Shown here piece by piece: positions 1-12,773 of a stretch of 64,000 nt of DNA. The notes beneath the pieces were generated by a model. It did no database searches, was not told where the DNA came from, and saw only the letters and a list, made by a program, of their open reading frames with translations. Source of the DNA: Centrapalus pauciflorus (taxonomy: Eukaryota > Streptophyta > Magnoliopsida > Asterales > Asteraceae); contig JAANYP010007201.1 of NCBI GenBank assembly GCA_020465985.1, positions 806,001 to 870,000 of the forward strand, read 5' to 3'. Positions within the stretch are counted from its first letter, which is position 1; every line of letters begins with the position of its first letter. The position numbers and the translations under genes were made by a program.

Positions 1-833
1 GCCAGTCATCTCGGACGCGATGACTCCGCGCTGCCCCTCTCGTCGCGGCCGGGCTCAACTGAGCACGCCCGTGCTCGTCCGACCCGCGACTAACGTCTCG
101 GTCGCGTTCCACTGCCAGCGACCACCTTTAACCGCCTCACCCTGATCGCGGGCGCGACCAGGGGAGCTCGGCCGCGATGCGGCGACGAACAGAGCAGGTT
201 ATGCTCTGTTTTTCTACAGCTACGGGAATCACTTCCCAATCCCATTTTATCGATCTCAGGGGTTGCAAACTAGCCCCAATTCACTCTAGTTACTGAATAT
301 AACAATTCAACTTGTTTTGATACGAATTACTAACCTTGGGAAGCTTTTTGATCTTGAATTCGGTTTCTATTTGAAGAAGAACGAGAAGGGGCTTAAACTC
401 TTGATTATGGGTGCCTTTAATCTCTTCCTTGGCTTCCTCTTTTACCACTTTCTGAAACACACACACACACACTTGGTTGATTATGATGGAGTGAAGAATA
501 AGGATCACAAACGTATTATATATACGTTTTGGGTCCGACACCCAATCAAAATGGGTACGATACTCATTAATCACTGGGTAGACACTCGTTAACCCAATTA
601 ATCTCAAATTAACGACTTGGGTTTAGAATGTAAATTAACTCACTAAAACAACCCCAAATCTCCAATCACTACTAAACCGGTTATCATCTCAACCGATTAA
701 AATTACATGTAATAGCAATCTGCTTTACCCACTCACGTGCAATTAATCAATTAAAATTCACCAACTCATCGAGACAGCTCTTAAAGCCAATAAATAAATT
801 ACACGTACCTGCTGCTAGATCTCGGGTGTTACA
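1..833 (-). mobile_element. LTR of a retrotransposon, cut by the window edge
   Basis: This stretch is the reverse complement of the first ~831 bases of the solo LTR at 44617-46392, with small indels. The match runs from the GC-rich block at 1-190 (complement of about 45250-45447) to the outer end GGGTGTTACA at 824-833. The terminal ...TTACA mirrors the TGTAACA start of the other copy. The base run after 833 (attttat) would be the target-site side. Only the outer half of the LTR is inside the window, so I cannot tell a solo LTR from a full element. No protein domain of the internal region is visible. Confidence 0.85.
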
Positions 834-3092
834 ATTTTATTATAATAAAATGATTTGACATTGTTATTAATTAGTTTAGGATGTTTGAAAACAAAACTTG
901 TTCTAATATTATCATTTTTATTATTTACTAATCAAATTTAAAGTAACCAAACTTGAAAAGGAGATAAGAAGTTAAAGCGAATAATTAAAATTTTAGGAAC
1001 TATTTCTAAACTAAATCATGAGATGTTTATTTTCGTTTTTTTTTTAAAAAAAATCCACATTTAATAAATAATTATTACTTCCAAAAAGATATTGTGGCCT
1101 AACGAAATAGACAACAACTCACGTGCTAAATGTTTTGCTTTAAAAAGTAGTGTGGCCCAAAACAAAGAGGGTTACGAGCCTTTATGAATTTGAACTTTAG
1201 GTTAACACATGTGATAGGGACTACTAATTCTCATCTTACATGCACAAATTAAATAATTTTTCTCATAAAAAAAGACTTATGTGAAGTTTGAGGCCTAAAT
1301 TTTCTCTTTTTATAAGACAAGTGCAATCTATCATCACCAAAATTCAAGTTATAATTTAAATATGTACGTTCAAACTTTTAAGGAGTTACAAAATAAAATT
1401 TGAAGGAATTGAAATGTAATTTATAGTATATATAGTAGTGGATTGATTGATTATATGAAATGATGTTTTAGGGCTAGCTAAGACATAAGTTGTGTGATTA
1501 ATCATAAAGTTATTTTACTAGTTGATTGATTAATCATTTAATCATAAAGTTTATTTTAGTGATTTTGAAATTACTAATAACCATATTATAGTAAATTAAA
1601 AATTATACATTATCAATATGAACTATGAAGGGTACCATATTTAGTAATTTTGAAATTATTAATAACCATATTATAGTAAATATATAAATTATATATTAAA
1701 ATTATTATTAGTGGAAAAATAAAAAGTTATATTATTTTAACCACTTATATATATTATTAGAAAGATCTCAACATCTCATTAACATGTTCAAAATGATATA
1801 AATAGTAATTATATTAATACATACTTAGCTTTTAATCTAATCATAAAATAAAACCACCTTTAAACAAGTTTTATTTTAAATCTAAGTAGAGTAAAATCAT
1901 AATGTATTTTTAGTGCAACCTAGAATTTTAGTTTTGAATAAACAAATACATTAAAAAGAAAAAGAAAAAGAAAATAACATAGGTATGAATTACAATCATC
2001 TAGCATTTTTTTTAAATACATAACTTTAGGCTGATGTATTATTAATTTTCTAAATTCATTAATATATATGATTTGAGATTGAGAATATCGTATTTCTTCA
2101 AAATTTGTTAAACTAATTTATTGAAAAATACAAGTTCACAAGTGTTAAGAATACACGAATACACAATGTCGGATTGGCCCAAACATGCTTATGTTGGTGA
2201 ATGGTGACAAATGACCATAACACCTTAGTGGGCTTTTTCTGGGCTTGTGATTTGTGAACATAGTTTTCAATATATTATGAATTTTATCAAGTTCTTTTAT
2301 CGGTATTTTTAATGATTTATTTTTCTATTTAACCAATAATTTAAAATTCAAAAATATTAATAAGAATAAAAAGTTCAGTAAAAAAAAAGAAGAAAAATTC
2401 ATGATTCAACATCTGTATTTTTATGATAAATGTTATACTCACTGGATTCCCCTCTCTTTATACATGTAAATATTTGCAGAAATACTCATTTCCTCAATAT
2501 AAAGTTATTATATTTTAGGATGAATGTTTTTAATAATATCAGTCTCTAAAAAAAAAAGAATTATTTTATGAGAAGTGATGTCTTTATTTGTAAGTTGCCT
2601 TGTCATAATAAACATATGTGCAATTGGGAAACAGAACTACAAAATCAGATTTATTCAATCATATAATATTTGCAATTGCAAGCCTCCTTTATCAGAAAAC
2701 CATGTGGTTTTACTTTACTGCCTTTACAAGCAAAACATTTTTATAACATTTTATTTTGTTACAAACAATTGGTGTTTTTTCAATTACAAAATATAATATA
2801 TTTAATTGATCTATAATATCGTATGAAATTACGTAATACATTGTATTAAATGATTTGTACAAGATTATATATGATAATAATACGAATTTAGTTTCAATAA
2901 TCACATTTTAGTCTCTTTTGAGTTTTGATTATTATTAACAAGTTGTTGCAATGAATTGCATGTTGAAGGTAAATGTAAAATTATTTATAAATTTATAAAA
3001 TTATTATAAGATTATAAAAATGCATGCATATAAAATTCATATATTTGTTTCTAAATAAAAAAGCTCCATCCATCACACCTAATATCTATCTA
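834..3092. other. AT-rich intergenic sequence, no gene seen
   Basis: Very AT-rich DNA with short open frames only and no recognisable domain. A repeated piece (tttagtaattttgaaattaataaccatatt-like, near 1555-1590 and 1638-1680) suggests old duplicated repeat debris. I see no RNA gene. Confidence 0.5.
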
Positions 3093-4155
3093 TCTATATC
3101 TTATAATAAAAGAAAATGTTTTTGCCACATGGCGCTCCCTTAGATCTCCATTTTATTAATTTTCCCGCCTTTTTTTCTAAAATAAAATAACTCTTATTTT
3201 GGTAATACATGTCATTTAATTAATTAAATTAAAATTAATAAATAATCTTTATTATTCTACTTACCTAAAATATTTTAAAATATCTTTTGTGTACAATTAA
3301 CTTTTTCTAAATATAAAAAAACTAAAATTTAAAAATACTGATAATAGAATAAATTTTTATGTATAATCCTTGAAATAAATTAAATAATTTTATAAGTTAT
3401 AAAAAATAAAAATGTAATAAACTAATAATTTTTTTCATATTCGGGAAAGAAATTTCGAATCATTATCAATGAAAAAATTTAAATTTAAATTTAAACATTA
3501 TATCTATATCTATTTATATATTTATATCTACATTTTATAATAAAATAAAATAGTTCTTGCCACATGACGCACCTTTAAAGCTCCAATTTATTGATTTTTC
3601 CAACTTTTTTTCAAAAATAAAATAACATTTATTTTGATAACACATTCCATTTAATTAATTAAATTAAAAATAATAAATAATCCTTATTATTTTTTTTACC
3701 TAAAATAATTCGTAAATATCTTTTGTAATACACTTTAACTTTTTTTTTTTAAATATGAAGAAACTAAAAACTAAAAAAATATTGATAATAGAATAAACTT
3801 TAATGTCTAATCCTTGAGATAAAATAAATAATTTTTTAAGTTAGAATTTAAACATTTTAAGAAAATAATAATCTTCTTTTCCATACTCGAGAATAAAATA
3901 AATTTTCAAACTTATAAAAGTATAATGAATTATCATCGACTTAAAAACCTTGAACAATGACAAAATTAAAAATATAATATAAACAATATATAAAAAGTTA
4001 TTACTATTCATACATAATTAAAGTAAAGGATGAAAAATATTATTTGACAAACTTGGCTTTAATACTTGAATACATAAAATAATTTATAATAATCATTTAT
4101 TATTATTATCTTTTTAAAAATCTAACCCCATGTAATACATGGGGTAATATACTAG
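3093..4155 (+). mobile_element. Helitron-type element, probably two nested or tandem copies
   Basis: The 3' end is classical for Helitrons: a hairpin with the 8-bp stem CCCCATGT/ACATGGGG at 4126-4144, then a short AT stretch and the terminus CTAG at 4152-4155 followed by T. The 5' side starts TCTATATCTTATAATAAAAG (about 3093) and continues into a GCCACATGGCGC motif. A second, diverged copy of the same 5' module (TATCTACATTTTATAATAAAA then GCCACATGACGC) begins near 3525, so a truncated element probably sits in front of or around a second one. No Rep/helicase coding is present, so it is non-autonomous. The exact 5' base is uncertain because of the TCTA repeats. Confidence 0.75.
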
Positions 4156-4570
4156 TTAATATATAAAGCTTTTCTTTCCATAAATTGAAATCTTTTGTAC
4201 ATTATGATTCCAACAATACACATGATGTGTATAATTTAAATATTATTATAAATTTTATCGAAAGATGTTTTATCAAAACTATATCAATCTTTTAAATTAA
4301 TAGATAATTCTAAGAATGTGTTATAGGTATTTGCAAATTTTAGATGTTTTATTTAAATTAAAGTGTACGATTGACCAACCTTTAAAACAATCATTTTAAC
4401 ATATGATAAATTATAAAAATACAAGAACGATAATATTTTGTTACTGATATAATTAAGTAACTTCATTTACAAAAATATATGTGTATGTATATGCATATTT
4501 GTACATATACATTGAGTAAACATGATAATTGATTAGGAAAGATGGTGTATTTAATATACTCAATATATCA

Positions 4571-4985
4571 GGGGTGAGTTTAATAAAAAATCTCTATGCA
4601 TTAGAAAACATTATAATACCACAATCCATCACTAGAAAATGCATAATGCATCACATAGAGAGGATTGTGCATCACACAAGACTAATTATGCATCATGATC
4701 ACTTGATGCATTACGCGATCGGTCCGAGTTGAACAACAATGCATTACGTGATCGGTCTGATGTACCGATTTCGTCTGAACGGATCACCGGTTTGGACCGT
4801 TGGACCGACTTGACCACAAACTGGCCACATGATGCGTCAATTGATTGTGATGTACCATTCTTCTCGCATGATGCACCATCCCCGCGTGTTACATATGCTT
4901 TCTTTTGTGATACATTGTGGTTTGATTCTATACTTTGCCAATGCATTATAATTTTTCAAGGTTTTCTGAAGGATATAGGTTTTTC

Positions 4986-4986
<1 letters not shown>
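4571..4986 (+). mobile_element. Microsatellite-bounded TIR element, divergent member of family A
   Basis: The left end GGGGTGAGTTTAATAAAAAA resembles the GGGTGGGTTCAATGGAAAACC end of family A. The right end read on the minus strand (AATGAAAAACCTATATCC) has the same form and abuts (TA)n at 4987. The interior carries repeated GATGCAT/TGCATTA units, several as GCATTACGYGATCGGTC near 4707-4760. It is GC-richer than its surroundings. It has no coding capacity worth calling; the open frames here are by-products of the repeats. Confidence 0.55.
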
Positions 4987-5076
<90 letters not shown>

Positions 5077-5091
5077 GTGTGTGTGTGTGTT
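4987..5091. repeat. (TA)n microsatellite followed by (TG)n
   Basis: About 88 bases of pure TA dinucleotide run (to 5074) followed by ctgtgtgtgtgtgtgtg. It separates the family A-like element on its left from an element fragment on its right. Confidence 0.95.
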
Positions 5092-5290
5092 TGAGATAAT
5101 TGCAAAATTTAAAATTGGTACAGAATTGTGAAACCAATATTCGATGTTAAATATTTAAATTATAACGTTGAATTCGATGTTGAATATATAAATTTTTTTT
5201 ACTCAATATAAAATGTTCAATGTCAAATATTCAATGGTGAATATTTAATGTTGAATATTAATTTTTTTTAGAAAATGTAAAATCATTAAT
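5091..5290 (+). mobile_element. Fragment of the GAGATCATTGCA-TIR element family
   Basis: Sequence after the (TG)n reads GAGATAATTGCAAAATTTAAA with GGTACAGAATTGTGAAACC, matching the left end of the element at 42481-43135 (GGGATCATTGCAAAACCTTAA, then GTGCAGAACTATAGAATC). The interior repeats ATTCGATGTTGAATAT-like words (5138-5260), a diverged array with palindromic character. The opposite TIR is not clear, so this is probably a truncated copy. Confidence 0.45.
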
Positions 5291-5431
5291 CATATATGTT
5301 TTTTGTTTTCCTGGTATATTTTTTTGTTTTAAAAATTAAATATCTTTATGTTATTTAATTATGAAAATTGGTTCTTTAGTTTTATACCAAATTTACGTAT
5401 ATATAACTTGAATTTAATTAAGATGGAGTGA

Positions 5432-5437
5432 TATAAA
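5432..5437 (+). promoter_or_regulatory. Putative TATA box of the FLA gene
   Basis: TATAAA in agtgaTATAAAAgttt, 95-100 bases upstream of the FLA start codon, a normal spacing for a plant gene with a short leader. Position and sequence only; the transcription start is not known. Confidence 0.5.
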
Positions 5438-5531
5438 AGTTTTGGTCCTCCATAAAAACCTACCTCCACCATTTGCTTTCAATGTCTCAAGTTTCCACTA
5501 ATTTTTCCTTGTAATAAATAAGGTTTGAGAA

Positions 5532-6269
5532 ATGATGTCATCATCACAATTCATTCTCTCGTTCCCATTCTTCCTGCTATTCATCCTCCATTCCACCACC
5601 GTCTCTCAGACCACCGCCCCACCTCCGGCACCACCAGGTCCCACCAACATTACCAAAATCTTGGAAAAAGCCGGCCAGTATACAATTCTCCTCCGCCTCT
5701 TCCACATCACCCAAGTTGGAGACCAAATCAACACCCAACTCAACAACTCCGACCAAGGCATGACCGTTTTCGCACCCACCGACAATGCCTTCAACGCCCT
5801 CAAACCCGGCTCCCTGAACTCCCTCTCCGATCAACAAAAGGTCCAATTGGTACAGTTTCATATCATTCCCACATTCCTATCCATCTCACAGTTTCAAACT
5901 GTTAGTAATCCGTTAAGAACACAGGCGGGAGAAAGCACCCATTACAAGTTTCCGTTAAACTTAACCACCTCCGGCAACCAGGTGAATATATCGACTGGGG
6001 TCGTTGATGCTACAGTGGGAAACAATATTTACACTGACGGTTCTCTTGCGGTGTATGAAGTTGACAAGGTTTTGTTACCGATGAGCATATTTGGTCCCCC
6101 AGCTCCGGCGCCTGAAAATGAGAAGAAGAAATCCAATTCCGATAACGATACGCCGACTTCCGACGATAGTAGTGCAAGTGCCGATGCCTCTGGCACGGTT
6201 AGTTGCAATCGGAATTTGCATGGCTTCGTTGCCGGAGCGATGGCTCTGATGGCGATGATGTGTTGGTGA
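5532..6269 (+). CDS. Fasciclin-like arabinogalactan protein (FLA11/FLA12-like)
   Basis: An intronless gene for a 245-residue secreted cell-wall glycoprotein. Residues 1-25 form a signal peptide (hydrophobic FPFFLLFILH). A proline-rich arabinogalactan stretch follows at 29-37, then one fasciclin (FAS1) domain at about 38-187. The H1 box is visible as MTVFAPTDNAFNAL (77-90), the central FH at 109-110, and the H2 box as YTDGSLAVYEVDKVLLP (167-183). A second Ala-Pro glycomodule lies at 189-194, then a Ser/Asp-rich linker and a hydrophobic tail (231-245) fit for GPI-anchor addition. N-glycosylation sequons are at N39, N71, N143, N152 and N205. Length and layout match the single-FAS1 group A FLAs of Arabidopsis (FLA11, FLA12), which are linked to secondary walls of stems. 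ATG 5535 is an equally possible start (MM). A TATA box lies about 100 bp upstream. The group assignment is inference from layout. Confidence 0.93.
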   Translation: MMSSSQFILSFPFFLLFILHSTTVSQTTAPPPAPPGPTNITKILEKAGQYTILLRLFHITQVGDQINTQLNNSDQGMTVFAPTDNAFNALKPGSLNSLSDQQKVQLVQFHIIPTFLSISQFQTVSNPLRTQAGESTHYKFPLNLTTSGNQVNISTGVVDATVGNNIYTDGSLAVYEVDKVLLPMSIFGPPAPAPENEKKKSNSDNDTPTSDDSSASADASGTVSCNRNLHGFVAGAMALMAMMCW

Positions 6270-6466
6270 GGATATGATAAACGATTATGATCCTGCCAGA
6301 TCGGACTTCCAAATTGGGTCCTACCTTTTTGTGCGTTTGAGCCAGAATGGGTTTGTTGATTCTGGGCGCGTGCATGCTTTTTAATAGATATGCGTGCAGC
6401 CTTTGTAATCTTGCGATCGATTCATTTTACTTGTCAAATGTTCAACAACCTATTACAGTCGATGTC
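6270..6466 (+). other. Probable 3' UTR of the FLA gene
   Basis: T-rich sequence downstream of the FLA stop, with TTTTTAATAGATATG and TTTGTAATC stretches that could serve as near-upstream polyadenylation signals. The cleavage site cannot be fixed from sequence alone. Confidence 0.35.
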
Positions 6467-6750
6467 TTTTAAAAGTTATAGTTTCTTTGTTTTTATAAAA
6501 AGTGAATACTTATTTAGACGATGAAAATTTAGTTTTAATAGATAGAAAAGTAAGAGAGAGAAAGAGCGAGAATATATTATTATAAAAAATATAAGGAAAA
6601 AAAACGGTAATAGAAAAGTAAGAGAGAAAATATGAAAAGTGGTATTTGAAAAGTAAAATGAATTATGAAATTGTTGTTAAGTAAACAAATTTTTATTTTT
6701 TATGAAAAGTGAGATGAAATTTTGAAAATTTTCGGTAACTAAACGCACCC
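6467..6750. mobile_element. MITE of the GTAACTAAACGCACC family, left end eroded
   Basis: The right end, ttttcGGTAACTAAACGCACCC followed by TTA, matches the right ends of the copies at 43250-43521 and 48757-49117. The interior shares the AAAGTAAGAGAGAGAAAG and ATGAAAATTTAG words. The left TIR (AGTTGCGTTTAGTTAACG in the intact copy) is not recognisable here. The trailing TTA fits a PIF/Harbinger (Tourist-type) target. Confidence 0.6.
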
Positions 6751-6753
6751 TTA

Positions 6754-7790
6754 GCTATTTAAACCTTTTGACAAACTATTTGTCAAAAAATAAACTAACA
6801 TGTATTATATTATTTTAATACTTAAAATATATTAATAAATAAATTGATGTTAGAAAATAAGCATAAGATAAGATTCATTTAAGTCGTCGAAGAGGGTTTA
6901 TTTAGACCCCCTCGATCTTTTAACACAATACTATACTTTGGTTCTACATACTTATTCACCATTATTGGAGGTACGTAAATGTATTGATGGACCCAGTCGT
7001 ATGAGTATCAAAAATAACTCAAAAACACTATATAGATAGGGTAAGTGGGATCGAATCCACAGGAAATGTTAGGCTGCTAAACTAGTCTGAACACTGTTTG
7101 GATTGAATTTGAAATCATTTGTTTTGAACTAATTTCCTACTGAAAAGTGCTATTGTAGCAATGTCACACACAAGAATTGAATTTAAGAAGTTTCACTAGA
7201 GGAAAGAGGGTGTTTGCTCTCTCGTTATACATACTATGACAATTCAGAATCTCGCGGACTCCACTTACATGAATTAATACGGATTTACAACTTATGCTCC
7301 GAGACAACGTATACCACTCTATTGATTGTCTTCCTCCCCTATAGAGAGTGGGTACAACCAATGACATGGATATCAACCGTTCCAGATACACTCATTGTTC
7401 ATTCACATCTATTCATGCAAATATAATCCCTTTTACAGTTTCCATATAAATGAATTGGTTTTCACAACAAATACTCTTAAGACGAAATATGCAACTTCTA
7501 TTAATTGTCTACCCCATATTAATGAGCCGGCACAACTAATGATATCACTATACCCCGTTATATACAATACCCATTGATTACAACCATTCATTCATTCACA
7601 AATAAGATCCACAACCCCTTTAAGCACGAATGGAAACTGAATTTAATTAAACATTCATTCATACCATAGTAACTAAAGAACAAACACCACAAAGTTTTTA
7701 GCCAAGCATGGCTTGAACTAACGTGCTAACAATGTCAAACATGGATGAAAACATTAAAGCTACCAATAATGCGTAAATACAATCGATTGG
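6754..7790. other. Intergenic sequence with unclassified repeat debris
   Basis: No gene is recognised. The phrase GTGGGATCGAATCCACAGG near 7046-7066 is of a kind I associate with plant retroelement remnants, but no LTR boundary or protein domain is visible. The open frames of 60-75 residues at 7160-7580 show no motif. Confidence 0.35.
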
Positions 7791-8100
7791 ACGCCAATGC
7801 TTGATCTTTGTTTGATTCCCGTTGCTTTTCTCCTCTGGTTCGCCTCCCAAAAACTCCCCTTTGTGTGTGTCAAACTCCCCAAATTGCGAACCCCTTCAAT
7901 TGTGTAACTTCCTTCCTCAAAAACTGCAGCTTCCGCACAACTGCCGCACCAGCGTTGCGTCGGCGTCTGGGACGCCTGCTGGGACGCCCTGCACGAAATC
8001 CACCTTCCAGGCTGCCATTTCCCTTACTTTTTGTCAAGCAACTGAAATCACAAAAAACCTACATTAGCAGTACCAATTATCTCACATTTACACATTAAAA
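7791..8100. other. GC-richer unidentified patch
   Basis: A locally GC-richer block (7805-8040) with two overlapping plus-strand frames of 81-96 residues. Both are Pro/Ser/Cys-rich, and neither has a motif I recognise. It may be an exon remnant or a retroelement piece. Confidence 0.25.
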
Positions 8101-8303
8101 CATAGCAAAAACACATGAAAATAGAAGTGATTATATCACTGATCATGTATAGTCCATAGTTAATAATTAAAGCGAGTGAGAGTACTGTGAGACAAATCAA
8201 CAAGCAAACTAGTAATACTAATACTAACTACTATAAATAGTAATATATATGTACAATTTAAATTTTATGACATTTTAGAGTAATTAATGTATGCAGTGTT
8301 AGT

Positions 8304-8647
<344 letters not shown>

Positions 8648-8727
<80 letters not shown>

Positions 8728-8764
8728 AAATGTTTTAATTTTTTGTAATGCAAATATTATCTAA

Positions 8765-8818
<54 letters not shown>
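8648..8818. repeat. Two (TA)n microsatellites
   Basis: (TA)n at 8648-8725 and 8768-8818, separated by about 40 bases of AT-rich unique sequence. The first is the right border of the family A element. Confidence 0.95.
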
Positions 8819-8821
<3 letters not shown>

Positions 8822-9970
8822 TTATACTTTTTATGGTTTTTAACTTTGTTGGACGTTTGAAGCCTAAATAGACGATTCTAAGCCTTTATTCAAATATTAG
8901 AGAAAACCTAGTGAGCTGAAGGAGATTTCGAGTTGTTCTTTATCGTGTGATCTCCTTACATGACGGAGACCATGCACGAGCAAACATCCAATCCGCTACA
9001 CTAACTCCAATAAACTCGGTTTGAAAACTTTTCCAACCAGTCGGCCGAAAAAAACTCTTCCAACCCGGCCGAATGACTTCGGTTTGGCCGGTTTAGTCGG
9101 TTTCTGCCTAACTGTGTTCACCCCTAACGATCCCTACTTATCATATCTTCTAGAGTAATTAGTGGTTTATTTTTGATGCAATAACGACAGACGATCAAAC
9201 ATCAAACTTAAACATACTTTACATCTATCGGCAACAAACTTTTGATGGATTTCGAAGACCCTGTGTGTGTGATAACATAGTCCCTTAAATATTTTAAATA
9301 GTAAATTGATCATTTTGAGACTCAATTTTAATAGGTAAAGTGGATGTTGTGAATAACAAAAAAACTAATTAATGCAAAATTAAAATAAATAATACGAATC
9401 AAATTGAATTTGACATGAATTTCATTTTAACGCACCAATGTACAACATATACATGTCAAATCCTATTAAATTTTTATTGGTCTGAACTTAGATCTTTATT
9501 ATGACCGTGAGGTCCTACAAAGTTGAGAGGCCCTGTGCAATCGAGCCTTCCGCACACCCAAAAGACGCACCTGCACATCGGCATGGATTCTTACAATAGT
9601 TAAATATTTATTATTTGTTAAATAAATTTAGCATAATTATTTTTTTTCACAGCAGACTGCATTTGACATATGTGAAATTAAATTTGAAAATAATTATCAA
9701 TGTGTGTTTGGTGGGAAATATATAATTCGTAAGGTTTAGGATCGATTAAACGTGTAGGTTGTAAAATGTCGATGGAATTCATCGTATTTTCATATTTTCA
9801 TTTATTGTAGTTATATCCTATTAAACGCATCTAAAATATTCATCCTCAAAGGCTCAAATGACTAGGAAATGCACATTCTCTCAATCATGAGTTTATGGGA
9901 CTTAAGTATATTTTAATTTGAATTTATTATAATTCAAAAGATTTTGTTAAACATTTTATGTGAAGTGATT
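8819..9970. other. Intergenic, no gene seen
   Basis: No frame with a domain and no RNA gene seen. Short GC-richer phrases such as GAGAGGCCCTGTGCAATCGAGCC (near 9518-9545) look like transposon ends seen elsewhere in plants, but I could not pair them. Confidence 0.4.
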
Positions 9971-9979
9971 TTTATGATA

Positions 9980-10930
9980 GGGATAATTGCGTAAAAAACC
10001 TTAGAGTTGGACCATTTTTGTGATTAAAACCCCTAACCATTTTTCGTTACACAAAAAACCTCTAACCGGTAAAATCTTTTGAAATTAGGACTTGACCGGT
10101 TATAATAGGTTGCTATGCTTACATGGCACACACGTGGCGTCCACATGGCAAACCCGACTTACGTGGCGCCTACGTGGCACTACAGATATAATCTTAAACT
10201 GAATTTTTGCATAAAAAACCCCGAAATTGGTGACTTTTTTTGATTAAAACCCTTAACTATATTTTTCTCACCTATAACCAACAATAATATTTACCTTTTC
10301 TCTATTTCCGGCAACTCCGATTACTCTATTGCCTCTTTATGTTCAGTGCTATTTATTTTATGTATGTGTGTTCGATTAACTTTTGTCGTTTAATCTTGAA
10401 TTTTAACTTCAATTGTGCCGACGGAATCGATTTCATTTTGTGTTCACGAGTTGCATTTTTAGGTTCAGCTTTATATTCAGTTCCATTTATTTATATTCCA
10501 TTTTAGCATCTGAATATTATCAGCCAGAGCAGTGAGGTTCGCTAGCCTAGAGGGTGGATGTTTCATTCGGAAACGAATTCTTTGTTTGATAAATAAAAGT
10601 TTAATAAATATCCATGTCATCAAAATGCAACCAGACTCAATTTTCATTATCTTTGTTGGTTGGAGGTTTTTTTTATCAAATTAAAAATGATTTGGGTTTC
10701 TAATTGAAAAAACTAAACAAGTTGGGGGTTTTTTACGCAAAAATCTATTTAAAAGTTTTACATGTCATTCAAGTTGCAACCGGCTAAACCGGTTGCAAGT
10801 CAGATTTTTTGAAAAAATCTCAAATTTACAAAGTTTTATCTAGTTGGAGGTTTTTTATGCAATGAAAAGTTGTTGGGGGTTTTAATCGCAAAAATGATCA
10901 AACTTAGAGGTTTTTTTACGCAATTTCCCC
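9980..10930. mobile_element. Mutator-like MITE with long TIRs
   Basis: A 951-bp element with long terminal inverted repeats. The left end is GGGATAATTGCGTAAAAAACC...GACCATTTTTGTGATTAAAACCCC. The right end read on the minus strand is GGGGAAATTGCGTAAAAAAACC...GATCATTTTTGCGATTAAAACCCC, about 55 bp in all. It is flanked by 9-bp direct repeats TTTATGATA (9971-9979) and TTTATGAAA (10931-10939), 8 of 9 matching. A 9-bp duplication with long TIRs is the mark of the Mutator superfamily. Subterminal sequence is rich in ACGTGGC words (10128-10180). No transposase is encoded. Confidence 0.8.
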
Positions 10931-11199
10931 TTTATGAAAACGTTTTTGTTGCAATTACTTATTTGAAAAATACTGAGAATGTGTTGATTTTTTACATGAT
11001 TCCATTGGTTCTTATAGATATAGATTCTTAGTCTTACGCTTAAATTGGTTACATATTATATATATCAAGTTTAAATATGTTACGTAAAATATCTTAAAGC
11101 TGTCTGCTTTTTAAACGAAAATCCCAACCAGATTTTTTTCTAATTAATCCCGCAACTATTAAAACTACATGGATTTAAGGTTTTTTTTTTCAAAAAAAC

Positions 11200-12773
11200 A
11201 TGTCTGTTTTTTGTGTAAAGCACCCTCAAAGTTGTGTGTTTATTTTGCTAAAAGCTCTCGACCATTTTTTAATTCAAAAACCCCATGCCGTAAAAATCTC
11301 ACAAATTTATTATGTTACAAGTTATGATTAGTATCTGTCTTATATGGCATCAACATAGCAAATGCTTGTGTGGCACATCCATTTGGCAAAAATAATTTTT
11401 TTAAAAAATACAGTTAAAATAAAAAGTCTAAAGTAATACAATAAAAATTTCCTCAACTTTGCATGACTAGAGTACCTCATGCCATGTCTCTTACAAAAGC
11501 TCAGTTTCAGACAATGGATTCTGATGAACCATCGCCGACGAAATTAAAGCAAAACACATGTTGAACTTTATACCAATAAACCCTTTGTCATTTTTCTGTC
11601 TTTGAGATACAACCACCAACAAACATAAAGATCCATTGCAGACGAAATCGAAGCTAAACACCTCGAAGGAAGAAAACGACCAAACAATGGATATTTAAGA
11701 AAACCTCAAACCTACAAACGAAACTTGTAGTCACACACACAAAGCAAACCAAATTTACCATAGAACTAAAATCCTATATGGAACCACAAAGCGCTTTTCA
11801 AAATCTTCAAGGATCATGGCATTAATCCTTTGGATTTGCTTGACTCCCCATCAGATTCTCCAGATCATGACAGAGGGAAGGGGCGATGGAGGTCAGGGTG
11901 TCATAGTGATTTTTAATATCTAAATCCGAAATTTCAGATTTTCAATTTTCAAATATCCAAAATTTTGGATTTTGATAGCGGATTATCCAAAAATTTTTGT
12001 CTAACAAATTATTTTTAAAATTAGATCAAATATTCAAATAACAAAAGTACAAATTAATATATCAAAATAAATATATAATTACAAACCGAATATCTAAACT
12101 TACTTTTAATCAAAACGATGAAATAACAATTAAAAACTTAAATATATATAACATTAGTTAGTAAATGCACAATATCAAGTTAAAACCCAAGAATATAATT
12201 TAAATAAATATAAATACTCTACATTATGTAGAATAATCAATGATAAAATATATACAAAATCAAAATTATTCTTTTGAATTTCAGATATTTGGATATCAAA
12301 GTATCCGAAGTTTTGAGATTTCATTATCCAAATCCGAAATTTAGTCATGTTCTAGATTAGATCTTTGGGTTTTTATTTCGGATGTTTGTATACAGATTTT
12401 TTGAACACCCTTAGTCGGAGGAGGAGAAGTAAGGAAGTGAATGTGGTTTTGCTAAAGGTGAGAGAAAAAATGATTAAGGGTTTTAATCGAAAAAGTCTTC
12501 AAATTCAGGGGTTTTTATGAAAAAATCTAATTTAAAAACTACACATGTGATACCACGTACGCACCATGTAAGTCTGTTTTCCTTATGCACGTCAAGTGTG
12601 TGCTACATAAGCATTAACAATGTATTATAACTGTTAACATCTTAAATTCGTGATATTTTAACGGTTGAGGTTCTTCGGGACAAGAAAAATTGTTGGAAGT
12701 CTTTTTTTTTCATTTTCTTTTTTTTGAAAAACCAGACATTTCTTGGTTTTTAGTTTTTTACGCAAAATTCCAT
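11200..12773. mobile_element. Larger, diverged relative of the Mutator-like MITE
   Basis: Both sides repeat the architecture of the 9980-10930 element in inverted orientation. On the left, TTTTTTGTGTAAAGCACC, then GACCATTTTTTAATTC, AAAACCCC and a TGGCAC-rich stretch. On the right, the same blocks on the minus strand, ending ...GTTTTTTACGCAAAATTCC near 12770. The middle (11905-12370) has paired AAATCCGAAATTT motifs from a possible separate insertion. Boundaries are approximate and no duplication was found. Confidence 0.5.

Noticed and set aside
5525..5905. 126-residue frame overlapping the FLA gene in another frame, and its minus-strand shadows
   Set aside because: Shadow of the FLA coding sequence; no domain, whereas the FLA frame has the full family layout.
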